Shown: positions 7,735 through 16,771 of the stretch, piece by piece
How positions within the stretch are numbered: the stretch's first letter is position 1
Layout of the letters: every line of letters begins with the position of its first letter
Source of the DNA: Vampirovibrio chlorellavorus
Lineage (GTDB): Bacteria; Cyanobacteriota; Vampirovibrionia; Vampirovibrionales; Vampirovibrionaceae
NCBI GenBank assembly: GCA_003149345.1
Contig: QFWI01000008.1
Coordinates: 310,001 to 374,000 of the forward strand
Length of the DNA: 64,000 bases
Reading direction: 5' to 3'
Notes under the pieces: model-generated
The model's database searches: none
Seen by the model: the letters and a program-made list of their open reading frames with translations, nothing else
Told to the model about the DNA's origin: nothing
Translations under genes and position numbers: made by a program

Positions 7735-9276
7735 TTAGTCATTGAACTGGTTGTGTTGGATGAAACGGGTATCGAAGAGCCCCGACACCACATAATCGGT
7801 CACAACGCCATCAATGACGGTGCCACCCTGCTTGGGATCGCCGGTATTGTTGATACCTTTCCGCTGCCCGGCTACACCATCCGCCGTTTGGCCCAGCAGA
7901 CCGTGCGGCACGACGCCATCCGCCAGCGGATTGACACCCGGATTGATCTTCACGTCACTATCGATGTAACTGCCAGTGGGATTTTGCTTCACTTGAAGTG
8001 TGGTGGTGTAATCGGTGGATTTAACGCTGAGTACCGTTCCATTCCAGTTTGCTTCGCCTTGACCATCCAGGGCGTATTTTTTATTGAGTTCCATAGGCTG
8101 GCCATCCACAGTGGGGGGTTTACCGGAGCGATCCATAGCCACTTGGCTCTTACCGACGGTTAACCCTGCGCTGCCAATGATGGTCGGCTGGACACCGGTG
8201 GGCTTGGGTGCACCCCACGCTTCAAACTTGGCGTTGTACTGGAAGTTTTTATCGGACACGATGTTGTAGGTTTCACCGGGTTTGCCCATTACATCGTATT
8301 GCTCGCCACCGAAGCCCACAAAGTGGGGGTCGCCCCAGTAACTGCCACCGGGCTTGTCATTGTATGCTGGGGGTGTGACGGGAGGTTTCACCGGAGGCTC
8401 TACAGGGGGCTCTACAGGGGGTTCCACGGGCGGTTCCGCCGGAGGATAGATCGGCGGTGTGACGGGAGGATGTACCGGGGGCTCCACAGGGGGTTCCCCA
8501 GGGGGACAAACCGGCGGGGTCACGGGGGGAGCCGGCGGTGGATAAGTCGGAGCCGGTGCCGGTACTGGAGCCGGTGCGGGTGCTTGGACTGGGGCTGGTT
8601 CGGGAGCCGGGGTCTCAACTGGCGCTGGCTCTGGTTCCTGAGCTGGCTCCTGATCGATTGCTGGGGCTTGCGCCTGCGCTAATACCTGTCCCTGTGGCGC
8701 CGGCTGTACTGCTGCCTGTGGTTGCTCCTGAGGCAAAGCTTCTGGGGGCAGAGTGCCTATATCCCCCGGGTTATCATTGCTGACCGCGGCGTTTAGCAAT
8801 CCAGCCTGGGAGGACAGCAACTCCGACAACAGGCCCATTAAAGCGCCAGCGTCCGGGGCTGCTGGTTCTGGCGGGAAACTGGGGAATGGTTCTGCCAGGG
8901 GCTGCCCCAGGCCCTGTTCTAAGGGCTGCTCTAGGGGCTGAGAAAGGAGTTGGGCCATCATATCAGGCGCTGGCTGACCGCCAGCCAACGACTCTGAAGG
9001 CAGGAACTCTTTCAACACTGTGCTGAGAAAGGTCAGAATAATACTGAACAGCTGGGTGATGGCATCCTGTGAATTGGTGGCCATCATGGGGCTCATTGCC
9101 AGACCGCTTGTCATCATTGGACTCATGGCCAGACTGTTGGCCATGACATCAGGCGCGACGGGAGCGTTCAACTGGGCTAAACTGGCCTGTTGCGTGCCCA
9201 GCAAACTGACCGATTGCGCCGTAGGGTTTAGAGCAGCACTCAACGGCAACCTTTGAGGAAAAGGGTTAATAAACAT
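7735..9276 (-). CDS. Pro-rich protein with C-terminal GDPH/VWD-like domain (paralogue)
   Basis: The 513-residue protein has the same C-terminal domain as its downstream neighbour: YWGDPHFVGFGGEQYDVMG at about 313, then VQPTIIGSAGLTVGK, and GVNPLADGVVPHGLLGQTAD near the end. The linker differs: residues 180-305 are Pro/Ala/Glu-rich with PPVEPPV-type repeats, typical of an extended spacer. The N-terminal 100 residues hold a hydrophobic stretch LFSIILTFLSTVLKEFL but no classical signal peptide. ATG at 9276 has GGAGAG upstream. It and the gene at 6009 each have a terminator, so they are separate transcripts from a tandem duplication. Confidence 0.78.
   Translation of the reverse strand: MFINPFPQRLPLSAALNPTAQSVSLLGTQQASLAQLNAPVAPDVMANSLAMSPMMTSGLAMSPMMATNSQDAITQLFSIILTFLSTVLKEFLPSESLAGGQPAPDMMAQLLSQPLEQPLEQGLGQPLAEPFPSFPPEPAAPDAGALMGLLSELLSSQAGLLNAAVSNDNPGDIGTLPPEALPQEQPQAAVQPAPQGQVLAQAQAPAIDQEPAQEPEPAPVETPAPEPAPVQAPAPAPVPAPAPTYPPPAPPVTPPVCPPGEPPVEPPVHPPVTPPIYPPAEPPVEPPVEPPVEPPVKPPVTPPAYNDKPGGSYWGDPHFVGFGGEQYDVMGKPGETYNIVSDKNFQYNAKFEAWGAPKPTGVQPTIIGSAGLTVGKSQVAMDRSGKPPTVDGQPMELNKKYALDGQGEANWNGTVLSVKSTDYTTTLQVKQNPTGSYIDSDVKINPGVNPLADGVVPHGLLGQTADGVAGQRKGINNTGDPKQGGTVIDGVVTDYVVSGLFDTRFIQHNQFND
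8350..8560 (-). repeat. Proline-rich coding repeats (PPVEPPV type)
   Basis: Tandem 12-bp-scale units encode PPV[EHTK] repeats at about residues 245-303 of the second VWD-like protein. On the plus strand they read as repeated ggaggctctacaggggg-like blocks. Such regions often vary in copy number. Confidence 0.6.
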
Positions 9277-9741
9277 GAGTCTCTCCTAAGTTTAGGACTT
9301 GACGCAGAGCAGATTCTGGCCCGTCTCTGTCACAAGCCTGGCTATGTCCATAACATCAGAGCGTTCGATTATGCTCTGGGGAGTCTATTTGTATATAAAA
9401 AATAAAAACAAAGTATTGATTTGGATTGCCTTATTATTTAAAAACTAAATAATTGGCGTCGCGGCTCCGCCACAATAAGAAGCCAGTCCCCCGCTGGAAA
9501 AGGGCTACACCCTCTCCCGCCAAAATAACTGTGGTGGAACCATGGCTAAAACAGGATCAGCCCGGAACAATGCCCAGCACTCTGCACCTGATTGGGCCGA
9601 GTGGAAGCCTTCGCCCCCGAAAGGCCGTTTCTTGTTTCCACCCCGGGCACTCAATGCGCTACACTTTACTATCTAAATAGAAGCAATATTTTTAATCTAT
9701 GATAAAGTAAGTATACAAGAGGCTTTAATTTGAGGGTTGCT
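9277..9741. other. Intergenic region between divergent genes
   Basis: It holds the promoters of the leftward VWD-like gene and the rightward acetyltransferase gene. The left 160 bp are AT-rich. An open frame at 9453-9680 has no ribosome site and unlikely composition. A TATGATAAAG string near 9699 may be part of the rightward promoter. Nothing else was seen. Confidence 0.4.
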
Positions 9742-10455
9742 ATGCACGCAGGCATCCATTCCTCCGCCCCGGATCCATACTTTGAAGACCGCCGAGCCAG
9801 CACGGCCTACGTTCATGAATCCGCCTATGTCGATACGCCCTGTCACATCGGCGAGCATACTGCCATTCTTCACTTTACGCACGTGATGGCTCACGCCATT
9901 ATTGGGAACCACTGCCTGATCGGGCGCAATGTCTCCATCGCCTCCGGTGTCTTGCTGGGTGATGGGGTACGGGTGATGAACAGTAGCCAGATCAGCAGCG
10001 GGGTGATTCTGGAAAACGAGGTTTACTGCGGCCCTTGCGTGGTTTTTGCGGAAAACCGCCATGTGCGAGCCCAACCCAATAATATTTCGCGGGTTAGCCC
10101 CACCCTGGTGCGACAAGGGGCCCAACTGGGACCCAATAGCACGGTGGCCTCCGGCGCCACCATCGGATGTTACGCCTTTATTGAAGCGGGCACGATTGTT
10201 GATAGAAATATTCCCGACTTTGCGATAGCATATGGCAATCCACTCAGGCTTGCCGGTTGGCGTTGCACCTGCGGACAAACATTAAGAATCGATCCTGCCA
10301 CCCAAGATTCCCAGGAAGTGCAATGTTCGTACTGTAGTCGTCGCTATATCAGGCAGTCCCAATGGAAAATATTGCAGTTGACCCAGGGGGACACCGCGCT
10401 TGATTCCCATTCTCAATTTGACCCGTCAGTACGAACAGCTCAAGGACAAGATTGA
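9742..10455 (+). CDS. WbpD-like UDP-sugar N-acetyltransferase (left-handed beta-helix)
   Basis: The 237-residue product is a hexapeptide-repeat acyltransferase: repeated IGxxxxIG-type turns such as CLIGRNVSIASGVLLGDGV and GAQLGPNSTVASGATIGCYA form a left-handed beta-helix. Acetyl-CoA-dependent N-acetylation of a 3-amino nucleotide sugar is likely, because the next gene is a WbpE-like aminotransferase. The C-terminus has a possible zinc ribbon (WRCTCGQTL ... VQCSYCSRRY). The start is ATG at 9742, with GAGGG 5 nt upstream; TTG at 9730 is less likely. The stop lies 56 nt inside the next gene, so the two are probably translated together. Role: building a diacetamido-uronic acid or related sugar for surface glycan. 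Confidence 0.8.
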   Translation: MHAGIHSSAPDPYFEDRRASTAYVHESAYVDTPCHIGEHTAILHFTHVMAHAIIGNHCLIGRNVSIASGVLLGDGVRVMNSSQISSGVILENEVYCGPCVVFAENRHVRAQPNNISRVSPTLVRQGAQLGPNSTVASGATIGCYAFIEAGTIVDRNIPDFAIAYGNPLRLAGWRCTCGQTLRIDPATQDSQEVQCSYCSRRYIRQSQWKILQLTQGDTALDSHSQFDPSVRTAQGQD

Positions 10456-11539
10456 CCAGGCCCTGATTCGAGTGGCCGCCTCCGGGCACTATATTCTAGG
10501 GCCCGAAGTCACTGCCTTTGAGCGGGGAATGGCTGAATACTTACAAGTTAAACATGTCATTGGTTGCGCCAACGGCACCGATGCCCTGTTTCTGGCCCTG
10601 AAAGCCCTTAAAATCGGGCCCGGGGATGAAGTGATCACCACCCCGTTTAGCTACATGGCCACCTCAGAATCCATTGTGCGGGCTGAAGCCAAACCCGTGT
10701 TTGTGGATATCGACGCCGACACCATGAACTTCAACCTTTCCCAGCTGGAAGCGGCCATTACCCCAAATACCAAGGCCATCCTGCCGGTGCATATTTTCGG
10801 TCAGGCCGTGGATATGGACGCGGTTCGCGCGATTGCCGACAAACACGGCTTGGCCATTGTCGAGGATTGCGCCCAAGCCATTGGTTCCCACTTTAAGGGA
10901 ACAAAAGTTGGGGCCATTGGAGACATTGGTTGCTTCAGCTTCTTCCCCTCTAAGAACCTGGGGGCTTTTGGGGATGGCGGCATGTGTACCACCAACGACG
11001 ACCAATTGGCCGAGCGCTTGCGCATGTTGCGGGTACACGGCAGCCGCAAGCGCTATTATCACGAAGAACCGGGCTTGAACAGCCGTCTGGACGAGATTCA
11101 GGCCGCCATTCTGCGTATCAAACTGCCTCACATCGATGAATGGAATCACGCCCGACAAGCGGTGGCCCAGCGCTACGACACATTGCTGGCCCCGTTGGCC
11201 GAATGGGTTCAGACACCACAGCGGGCGGAAAACAGCGGGCACGTCTTTCACCAGTACACCCTCCAGCTCAAAGGCCCCAATCCCCTTCAACTTCGGGAGC
11301 AACTCCAGCAGCGCTTGCAGGCCTCTCAGGTACAAAGCATGATTTACTACCCGGTGCCCTTGTACAAGCAGCAGACCCATGCCAGCTTGAACCTGAACCC
11401 TGCCGACTTCCCGGTTTGCGAGGATATCAGCGATCGGGTGCTGTCCTTGCCCATGTTCCCGGAATTGCGTTTGGACGAGCAGGAACAAGTGGCGCAGGCC
11501 TTAACCGCCGCCCTGAAAGCGCAACCGGTTCCTGCCTGA
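10400..11539 (+). CDS. DegT/DnrJ/EryC1-family sugar aminotransferase (WbpE-like)
   Basis: PLP-dependent aminotransferase for a keto nucleotide sugar. Family marks: GCANGTDALFLALKAL (about 55-70), VEDCAQAIGS (154-163), and the PLP lysine in SFFPSKNLGAFGDGG (Lys185). Length 379 is normal. With the WbpD-like partner it fits the WbpE step, making a 3-amino sugar from UDP-3-keto-GlcNAcA. The dehydrogenase and oxidase genes (WbpA/WbpB type) are not in the window. The start is TTG at 10400, after CAGGGGGACACC; it overlaps the upstream gene by 56 nt. A terminator follows the stop. Confidence 0.88.
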   Translation: MIPILNLTRQYEQLKDKIDQALIRVAASGHYILGPEVTAFERGMAEYLQVKHVIGCANGTDALFLALKALKIGPGDEVITTPFSYMATSESIVRAEAKPVFVDIDADTMNFNLSQLEAAITPNTKAILPVHIFGQAVDMDAVRAIADKHGLAIVEDCAQAIGSHFKGTKVGAIGDIGCFSFFPSKNLGAFGDGGMCTTNDDQLAERLRMLRVHGSRKRYYHEEPGLNSRLDEIQAAILRIKLPHIDEWNHARQAVAQRYDTLLAPLAEWVQTPQRAENSGHVFHQYTLQLKGPNPLQLREQLQQRLQASQVQSMIYYPVPLYKQQTHASLNLNPADFPVCEDISDRVLSLPMFPELRLDEQEQVAQALTAALKAQPVPA

Positions 11540-11559
11540 ACCAGTCCGTAAAAAATTTG

Positions 11560-11598
11560 AAATCAGCGCCGGATCAACCGCTGGTGCTGATTTTATTT
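11560..11598 (+). terminator. Terminator after the aminotransferase gene
   Basis: AAATCAGC at 11560-11567 pairs with GCTGATTT at 11586-11593, with extra GCC/GGT pairing inside, followed by TATTTTGC. It ends the wbpD/wbpE-like transcript. Confidence 0.65.
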
Positions 11599-11712
11599 TG
11601 CTGAAATCAACTTATAAGAAGCGCACATCCAAAAGCCTAAACGACCTATCCCCCAACAGGCACCGGGCAGGATAGCCTATTCAGGAAAACGGGCTTGGGT
11701 TGGTTCAAAGAC

Positions 11713-14700
11713 TTACCGCTCAAAGGGTAATTTTAACAGCGAGGCCGCTCGGCCACTCGGGCTTAGTGACCGTTTGCTGATAAGTTGGCTAGCATCAAGT
11801 CGGGGAGGTGCTTCCGGGTGAGCCGCGGCCATCATCCGCTCGGCTGAACGCTCGAGTTCATCCATGCTGGTTTCAGGGCTGGTTTCAGGAGTTTGCGAAT
11901 CAAAGACCTGTTGCCCCTGAGCATCCAAAGCGGGCTCCGGCTCACCAGCGGAAATCTCCTGAGGTAATTCCTCTTCCGGCAGCACCACTTCCTCATCATA
12001 CTCACTGGGAATGGCGACCGTTAAGGGGGTGGCCTCCTCCAGCTGACGCTCCATCTGGCGCAGCTCCTGAACCCGTTCATTCAAACGGCGCAAGGCGTGT
12101 TCAATGGCGCTGGCAATGATGGGGTTACTGATTTTTTTGCGCAACTCCATCAGTAAATCCCGCGAACGTTCCGTGCCGCCCACTTGTCCCAGGCTGCGCA
12201 CACAGGCCCACACAAACACGGGCATGTTTTCCCAGTCGGCATTTTGCAATGACTCCACCAGAATCGCTTCGCTTTCCCAGCCACGGCGTTTGCCCAACGC
12301 CCGAACCACGGCCAGTTTGACGTCTTCCGACGCTTCCCGCCGCAGGGCGGTAATCAGGGAAATAAAGGCCTTTTGATCTTCCATGCGGCTCAGGGAATCC
12401 GCCGCCAAGGCCCGAATGGCGCTATCGCTGTCGGTCTGAAGAATTTTGACCAACACATCAATGGCTTCCGGGCCGGGAAAGCGCTGAAGCCCAATGCAGG
12501 CGTAGCGTCTCACTTCGGGGAGGCTGTCGCTCAAGGCGTCCATAAAGCTGTTGAATACGTAGGGAGAGCTGCTTTCGGAATCCGCCAGGTTCTTGACGGC
12601 GGTCAAGCGCACATCCCCGCAGGCGTCCGACAGGCCCTTGATAAAGACACTGGTCAAATCCCGGTGCCAGCGGTAGCGTGACAGGGTGCTGTACACTTGG
12701 GAACGCACGGCCTCACACTCATCATCAATGGACTGAATCATCACGTCCATGATCTGATCGGCCAGTTGGGCATCAGCGTGTTTTTGGGAAATCATAAACA
12801 GGTTGCGGGCGGCGTATTCCCGCACCATGGAGTTTTCATCCTTCATGGCCTTGAACAGTTCCGCACGCGCGGTGGGAGAGTCAATGAGTGCCATGTTGTT
12901 GAGGGCGGTCACCCGCACCACGGCCTTGTCATCGTGCATAAACTGCACGAACACATCTTCCAGAAATTTCACGATTTCCGGGTTCCCCATGGCGTCGCCC
13001 AGGGCGATGACTTCCATGGTTTTTTCCCGATCCAGATCGCCGGATTTCACCGATAAGGGAATCACTTTTTTCAGGTACATCAACTTCTCATCGGTAGAAA
13101 TATCGGTTTCAATGGCTCGGGTTTTATCTTGCAGGAACTCCAGGATAAAGCGACTTTGAATGGCGTAAAACGGGCCTTGGCCTTTTTCACTTTTCTTTGG
13201 GGCCCCGGCGGACGTCTCTGCCACCTGTCGGATGAAGTCGTGCTGGAACAGCGCCCGCAATACCTCAAAGACATAACCATCGGTAAAACCCTGAGAGGCG
13301 CTAATTTCCCGGATGGCCTGGTTGGCCGAGAAGCGGTTTTCCCCAAAGTTCTTGATCAGTGAGGCCAGCACCTTGTACAGAGACTCCTCATCATTCAGAA
13401 AGGTCAGCTTCAAGCGGGTAAAATTCAGTTCAAACAAATTGCTGACCTTGTCAATACCCAGGCGCTGGAAAAACTCCATATCCACGTGCTTCAGGCGATT
13501 GCCTTCCACCCGCTCCTTCATGAAGCTAAGGATTTTCAGCAACCAGAACGGATTGCCCCGGCTGAGTTGAATCAGGCTGCGATAAACCGACTCCTCCAGT
13601 TCCACGCCCATGGCCTGCATGGGGGATCGAATCAGCTTGCGGCAGGCCACGTCGCCCAAGGCATCCAGCAGCAACTTGGTACGGAAGTGGTTATACAGCG
13701 CCCCCCCCAGGGTATAGCTTTCCCCTTCGGTGCGCGCTGTCATGACGACCATGAAATGGTAGTTTTTTTGTTCGGTAATTTGAAACAGCAACTCGGTAAA
13801 GAAGTTCTTCAGATCGTCCTGCCGAGGCTTGTCCTGAATGCGATCCCATTCGTCAATGGCCAGCAACATGCCGCTGTCAATATTCTCCAGCGTGGCGTTG
13901 ATGAAATTGAAAATAACCATCAGGTGCCGAATCAATGGATCTTTAGCCGCTTTCACACTTTTTTCCATTCGGGGCATTCCGGCATGGTTCACCGGAACCG
14001 CCATCGACTCCAGCGTGGCGGATTGGTTGGGAAGCACTGCTGGCGGCATAAAGTCAAAATTCTCGGGGCCTGCGGCTTCATCGATCAGGACGTTCAATTC
14101 CGGCATGGCCTCCGCCGGAATGGCTTTCACCGGCCTGGGCGGGGAGACGATGCCGTCAATCAAGTCTTCGCTTGCCGGTATCGCCGGGCCTTGGGCTACA
14201 GGGGCATCCTCTTTGGCAGGGGGCGTCTGGGATTCGGCAGCGGATTTGGGCTTGAGCAGGCCAGCGTAATCCTGATTCCCGGGGGCGACAAAATTATTTT
14301 CCCGCAAGGCTTCCGCCAGTCGGATCGACTCTTGCAACGCCGGGCTCATGGGGTTCAACAGGGAGGTGGCCACCATGACCCAGGGATTCACAATGAGATC
14401 CACCAGCTTTTGAATGCTTTCATTCACCGAGAACTTGAGCTTTTTAACCGCGGGCACCTGACTACGGATGGCCTTGACCAACTGTTCCTGGCTGATGGCG
14501 TCTTTGCCCCCAATGGACTCTTGCAGCTTGACCAGAGCGATGGCCCGCACCAAATCCTGCCGTTCCCACCGCAAATCCAGCTCCTGGGTAATTTCATTGA
14601 CCGCCACCAGCGCTTCATCCAGAATGTGGTTGGCATCGGCCTGCAATTTTTCCACCAGGGCCACATAAACCGCTTCCGGCGAGTCATAGGTCATTTTGCC

Positions 14701-14940
14701 CAAGTTTAACACCCGGCAATAAATACCCTCCTGAACCAGGGTGGTGAAGGTTTCCAGCAGGGCAGTCTTGCCAATGCCAGCATCTCCTGTAATTAGGGCT
14801 GCCTTGGGTTGCCCAGTCTTGGCCAGGTTCAGCAGTTTTAGCAGCTGGCGCAGCTCGGTTTTGCGCCCCTGAATGGGCACATTTTCCAGCAGGTATATTT
14901 CCCGGGTCGGGGCGTCATAGAGAGAATTGGCGTTTGTCAA
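11713..14940 (-). CDS. P-loop (AAA/STAND-type) ATPase with HEAT-like repeats
   Basis: The 1,075-residue protein starts with an ORC/STAND-like ATPase: Walker A GDAGIGKT (52-59), Walker B LLAIDEWD (about 359-366), and a following MTARTEGES segment resembling a sensor. Between them lies an Ala/Pro-rich insertion (about 225-330). Residues 640-990 are repeating amphipathic helix pairs (for example VRVTALNNMALIDSPTARAE and VRSQVYSTLSRY), that is HEAT-like repeats for protein binding. The end (about 1000-1075) is acidic and disordered. The start is TTG at 14940, with GGGAG upstream. No partner gene is adjacent. Role unknown: ATP-dependent scaffold, signalling switch or NLR-like defence sensor are all possible. 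Confidence 0.75.
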   Translation of the reverse strand: MTNANSLYDAPTREIYLLENVPIQGRKTELRQLLKLLNLAKTGQPKAALITGDAGIGKTALLETFTTLVQEGIYCRVLNLGKMTYDSPEAVYVALVEKLQADANHILDEALVAVNEITQELDLRWERQDLVRAIALVKLQESIGGKDAISQEQLVKAIRSQVPAVKKLKFSVNESIQKLVDLIVNPWVMVATSLLNPMSPALQESIRLAEALRENNFVAPGNQDYAGLLKPKSAAESQTPPAKEDAPVAQGPAIPASEDLIDGIVSPPRPVKAIPAEAMPELNVLIDEAAGPENFDFMPPAVLPNQSATLESMAVPVNHAGMPRMEKSVKAAKDPLIRHLMVIFNFINATLENIDSGMLLAIDEWDRIQDKPRQDDLKNFFTELLFQITEQKNYHFMVVMTARTEGESYTLGGALYNHFRTKLLLDALGDVACRKLIRSPMQAMGVELEESVYRSLIQLSRGNPFWLLKILSFMKERVEGNRLKHVDMEFFQRLGIDKVSNLFELNFTRLKLTFLNDEESLYKVLASLIKNFGENRFSANQAIREISASQGFTDGYVFEVLRALFQHDFIRQVAETSAGAPKKSEKGQGPFYAIQSRFILEFLQDKTRAIETDISTDEKLMYLKKVIPLSVKSGDLDREKTMEVIALGDAMGNPEIVKFLEDVFVQFMHDDKAVVRVTALNNMALIDSPTARAELFKAMKDENSMVREYAARNLFMISQKHADAQLADQIMDVMIQSIDDECEAVRSQVYSTLSRYRWHRDLTSVFIKGLSDACGDVRLTAVKNLADSESSSPYVFNSFMDALSDSLPEVRRYACIGLQRFPGPEAIDVLVKILQTDSDSAIRALAADSLSRMEDQKAFISLITALRREASEDVKLAVVRALGKRRGWESEAILVESLQNADWENMPVFVWACVRSLGQVGGTERSRDLLMELRKKISNPIIASAIEHALRRLNERVQELRQMERQLEEATPLTVAIPSEYDEEVVLPEEELPQEISAGEPEPALDAQGQQVFDSQTPETSPETSMDELERSAERMMAAAHPEAPPRLDASQLISKRSLSPSGRAASLLKLPFER

Positions 14941-14988
14941 AGATAGCTCCCACTCTGCTCGTCATGATAAAAACGATTGGAGATCTGT

Positions 14989-15016
14989 ATTATATAATAG
15001 AATGACGCTTGGCAGT
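14989..15016 (-). promoter_or_regulatory. Candidate promoter for the ATPase-HEAT gene
   Basis: On the minus strand a perfect TATAAT lies at 14989-14994, inside the palindrome TATTATATAATA (14988-14999). A weak -35 (CTGCCA, 15010-15015) is 15 nt upstream. The leader to the TTG start would be about 40 nt. Confidence 0.4.
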
Positions 15017-15291
15017 CGGGCTGAGGCTGAAAGTTTCCAGAAAGCTCGTTCAAAAATCGGACGAACCCTGTGTGTCCCTAGCCGTGAGTCCTGCCCGATG
15101 TTTGTGGCCACCCCGGCAGCCAGAATGACCGTTGCCGGTGTAAAACCCAGGGCCGAAACAGCGCAGTGGAAACAGGACATCAAAATGGTTAAATAGAGAC
15201 AGATGGAGAAAGTGCCGCAGCCTGTGTAAGCCAAGCAGAGCGGTTGTGACAAGCAAAGCAGTGTGAAATGTTAATGAGCAGAGGTTCCATT
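15000..15291. other. Intergenic region upstream of the peroxiredoxin-like gene
   Basis: No credible gene is seen. Open frames on both strands (plus 14927-15196, minus 14962-15252) lack ribosome sites. The stretch should hold the promoter of the rightward gene, but no clear consensus boxes were found. Confidence 0.3.
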
Positions 15292-15996
15292 ATGAAAATT
15301 CAGGCCAGCCTATTGGCGGTGGGCGCATTATCGCTTTTAACCATTGGCTTTGTGTACGCCTTGTCGGTCACCCCTTCGCCTGCCCTGCAACCCAAAGCGC
15401 CTTCTCCTGGCCAGACGACCGCCTCGGGGGGCAGCACGCCAGTGGCTTCCAAGCCCGTCGAATCGCTGTCTCCCATTTTGACCCAGGCCGATGCCTTTGA
15501 ATTTCTGGATCTCATCCCGGTGGGTAAAAAAGCCCCCGCCTTCACCGCCCAGAGCGCTGAGGGCAAGCCCATTCGTCTGGCTGATTTTAAAGGCAAAAAA
15601 AATCTGGTGCTGGTGTTTTACCAGGGCAGTTTTTGCAGCGTGTGCGGGCATCAGCTTTCCAATATTCAGGAGAACCTGTCCTACTATCGGGCCCAGGATG
15701 CGGAAATACTGGCCATTAGCGCCGACGATCGGGCCCACGCCCTGACCAGTGTGGGCGAGCATGGCTTGACGTTTCCGGTCATCCCCGATCCCGATAAAAA
15801 GTTGATTAAGCTGTTTGGCGTCGCGAACATCAGTAAAAAAAGCATTGCCTGGCCCTCACTGTACGTGCTGGACAAGCAAGGCACGGTGCGGCTGGCCTTT
15901 GCCAACGCCGAGGGAAAACGGTTGCACAGCGACGAGATTTTACCGGTACTGGCTAAAATCACCGGAAAACCCGCCCCGCGTTTAAACTATGATTAA
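15292..15996 (+). CDS. Membrane-anchored or exported peroxiredoxin/thioredoxin-like protein
   Basis: The N-terminus MKIQASLLAVGALSLLTIGF is a signal peptide or membrane anchor, followed by a Ser/Pro-rich linker. Residues from about 85 (KKAPAFTAQSAEGKPIRLAD) form an AhpC/TSA-type thioredoxin fold. The reactive region is YQGSFCSVCGHQL, a CxxC-like motif where classical peroxiredoxins have a single TxxC cysteine. It may therefore be a periplasmic disulphide reductase or a Bcp/PrxQ-like peroxidase. The start is ATG at 15292, with AGAGG about 7 nt upstream; ATG at 15268 is an alternative. It appears to be a single-gene transcript. Confidence 0.75.
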   Translation: MKIQASLLAVGALSLLTIGFVYALSVTPSPALQPKAPSPGQTTASGGSTPVASKPVESLSPILTQADAFEFLDLIPVGKKAPAFTAQSAEGKPIRLADFKGKKNLVLVFYQGSFCSVCGHQLSNIQENLSYYRAQDAEILAISADDRAHALTSVGEHGLTFPVIPDPDKKLIKLFGVANISKKSIAWPSLYVLDKQGTVRLAFANAEGKRLHSDEILPVLAKITGKPAPRLNYD

Positions 15997-16105
15997 CTTG
16001 GGCAAGGCTTAATCGGACGCGTCTGAAATCGGGCGAACCTGAAAATCAAACGAGGCAGTCCGCTCATAAGGCCTTTGTCAAATCGCCTGGGAGCGCATGG
16101 CTTGC

Positions 16106-16588
16106 TTATGGTGACTGTGGCGGCTTGCGGGTAATAAAGGTATGCCCGCTTTCCACGACTTCTGGCTGAGCCGAAGCGGCTTGAGCCATCTGTGCGTAGC
16201 TGTCTGACACGGTCTTGAGTCGGTGACTTAACCCATGGAAAATATCTCGGGTCGCCGCACTGAGATTCGCCAGCATGTCGGTGATGTCGCTTTGGCTGTA
16301 AACCTCCACACTCACCGTGTCACTAACAGCGATGGCCGAGGCGGTTCGGATATGATCACTTTCAAACAGGTACATTTCCCCAAATATCTCACCGGGGCCC
16401 ACTTTGGCCACCGGAATCAAGTGCCCCTGCGGGTTACGCTTACAAATAATCACCTCACCCACCAGGATTTTAAAACTGCAATCGCCAATACTGCCTTCCT
16501 GAATAATGGTTTGCCCCTTTTGAAACTGTCGGATGGGTTTGGGTCGCATGGACAAAATCGGTTTCCGCCTCCAGCTTGGGGATGCCAC
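16106..16588 (-). CDS. Cyclic nucleotide-binding domain protein
   Basis: About 160 residues containing one Crp-type cNMP-binding beta-barrel: FQKGQTIIQEGSIGDCSFKI, then VGPGEIFGEMYLFESDHIRTAS, matching the phosphate-binding cassette (GE and R-x-A region). There is no C-terminal helix-turn-helix, so it is not a Crp-like DNA-binding factor. The C-terminal helix (ATRDIFHGLSHRLKTVSDSY) may mediate dimerisation. The start is uncertain: GTG at 16588 has no ribosome site and ATG at 16549 is an alternative. It lies downstream of prpC on the same strand, but a strong terminator separates them. Confidence 0.75.
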   Translation of the reverse strand: MASPSWRRKPILSMRPKPIRQFQKGQTIIQEGSIGDCSFKILVGEVIICKRNPQGHLIPVAKVGPGEIFGEMYLFESDHIRTASAIAVSDTVSVEVYSQSDITDMLANLSAATRDIFHGLSHRLKTVSDSYAQMAQAASAQPEVVESGHTFITRKPPQSP

Positions 16589-16718
16589 AATCTGCCCGGG
16601 TCAGCGAAAAAAAGAACGGCTTGCTTTACCCAAGGCTTGCATCCTGTGCCCATTATAACCATTCTGCGTTTGGGGGGGCATCAAAAATTCAGATTTTCCC
16701 AGCGGCCCTGAGCCCATA

Positions 16719-16753
16719 AAAAGGCCTGCCCCCAGTAAAGAGCAGGCCTTTTT
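16719..16753. terminator. Strong bidirectional terminator after prpC
   Basis: AAAAGGCCTGC at 16719-16729 pairs with GCAGGCCTTTTT at 16742-16753 across a 12-nt loop. There are T-runs on both strands. It ends the prpDBC transcript. Confidence 0.85.
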
Positions 16754-16771
16754 GATGGTTAGTGATGTGAA

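Noticed and set aside
13486..14709. Plus-strand open frame (407 codons) opposite the ATPase-HEAT gene
   Set aside because: Antisense shadow of a gene with Walker motifs; composition is rich in His, Gln and Gly without any motif.
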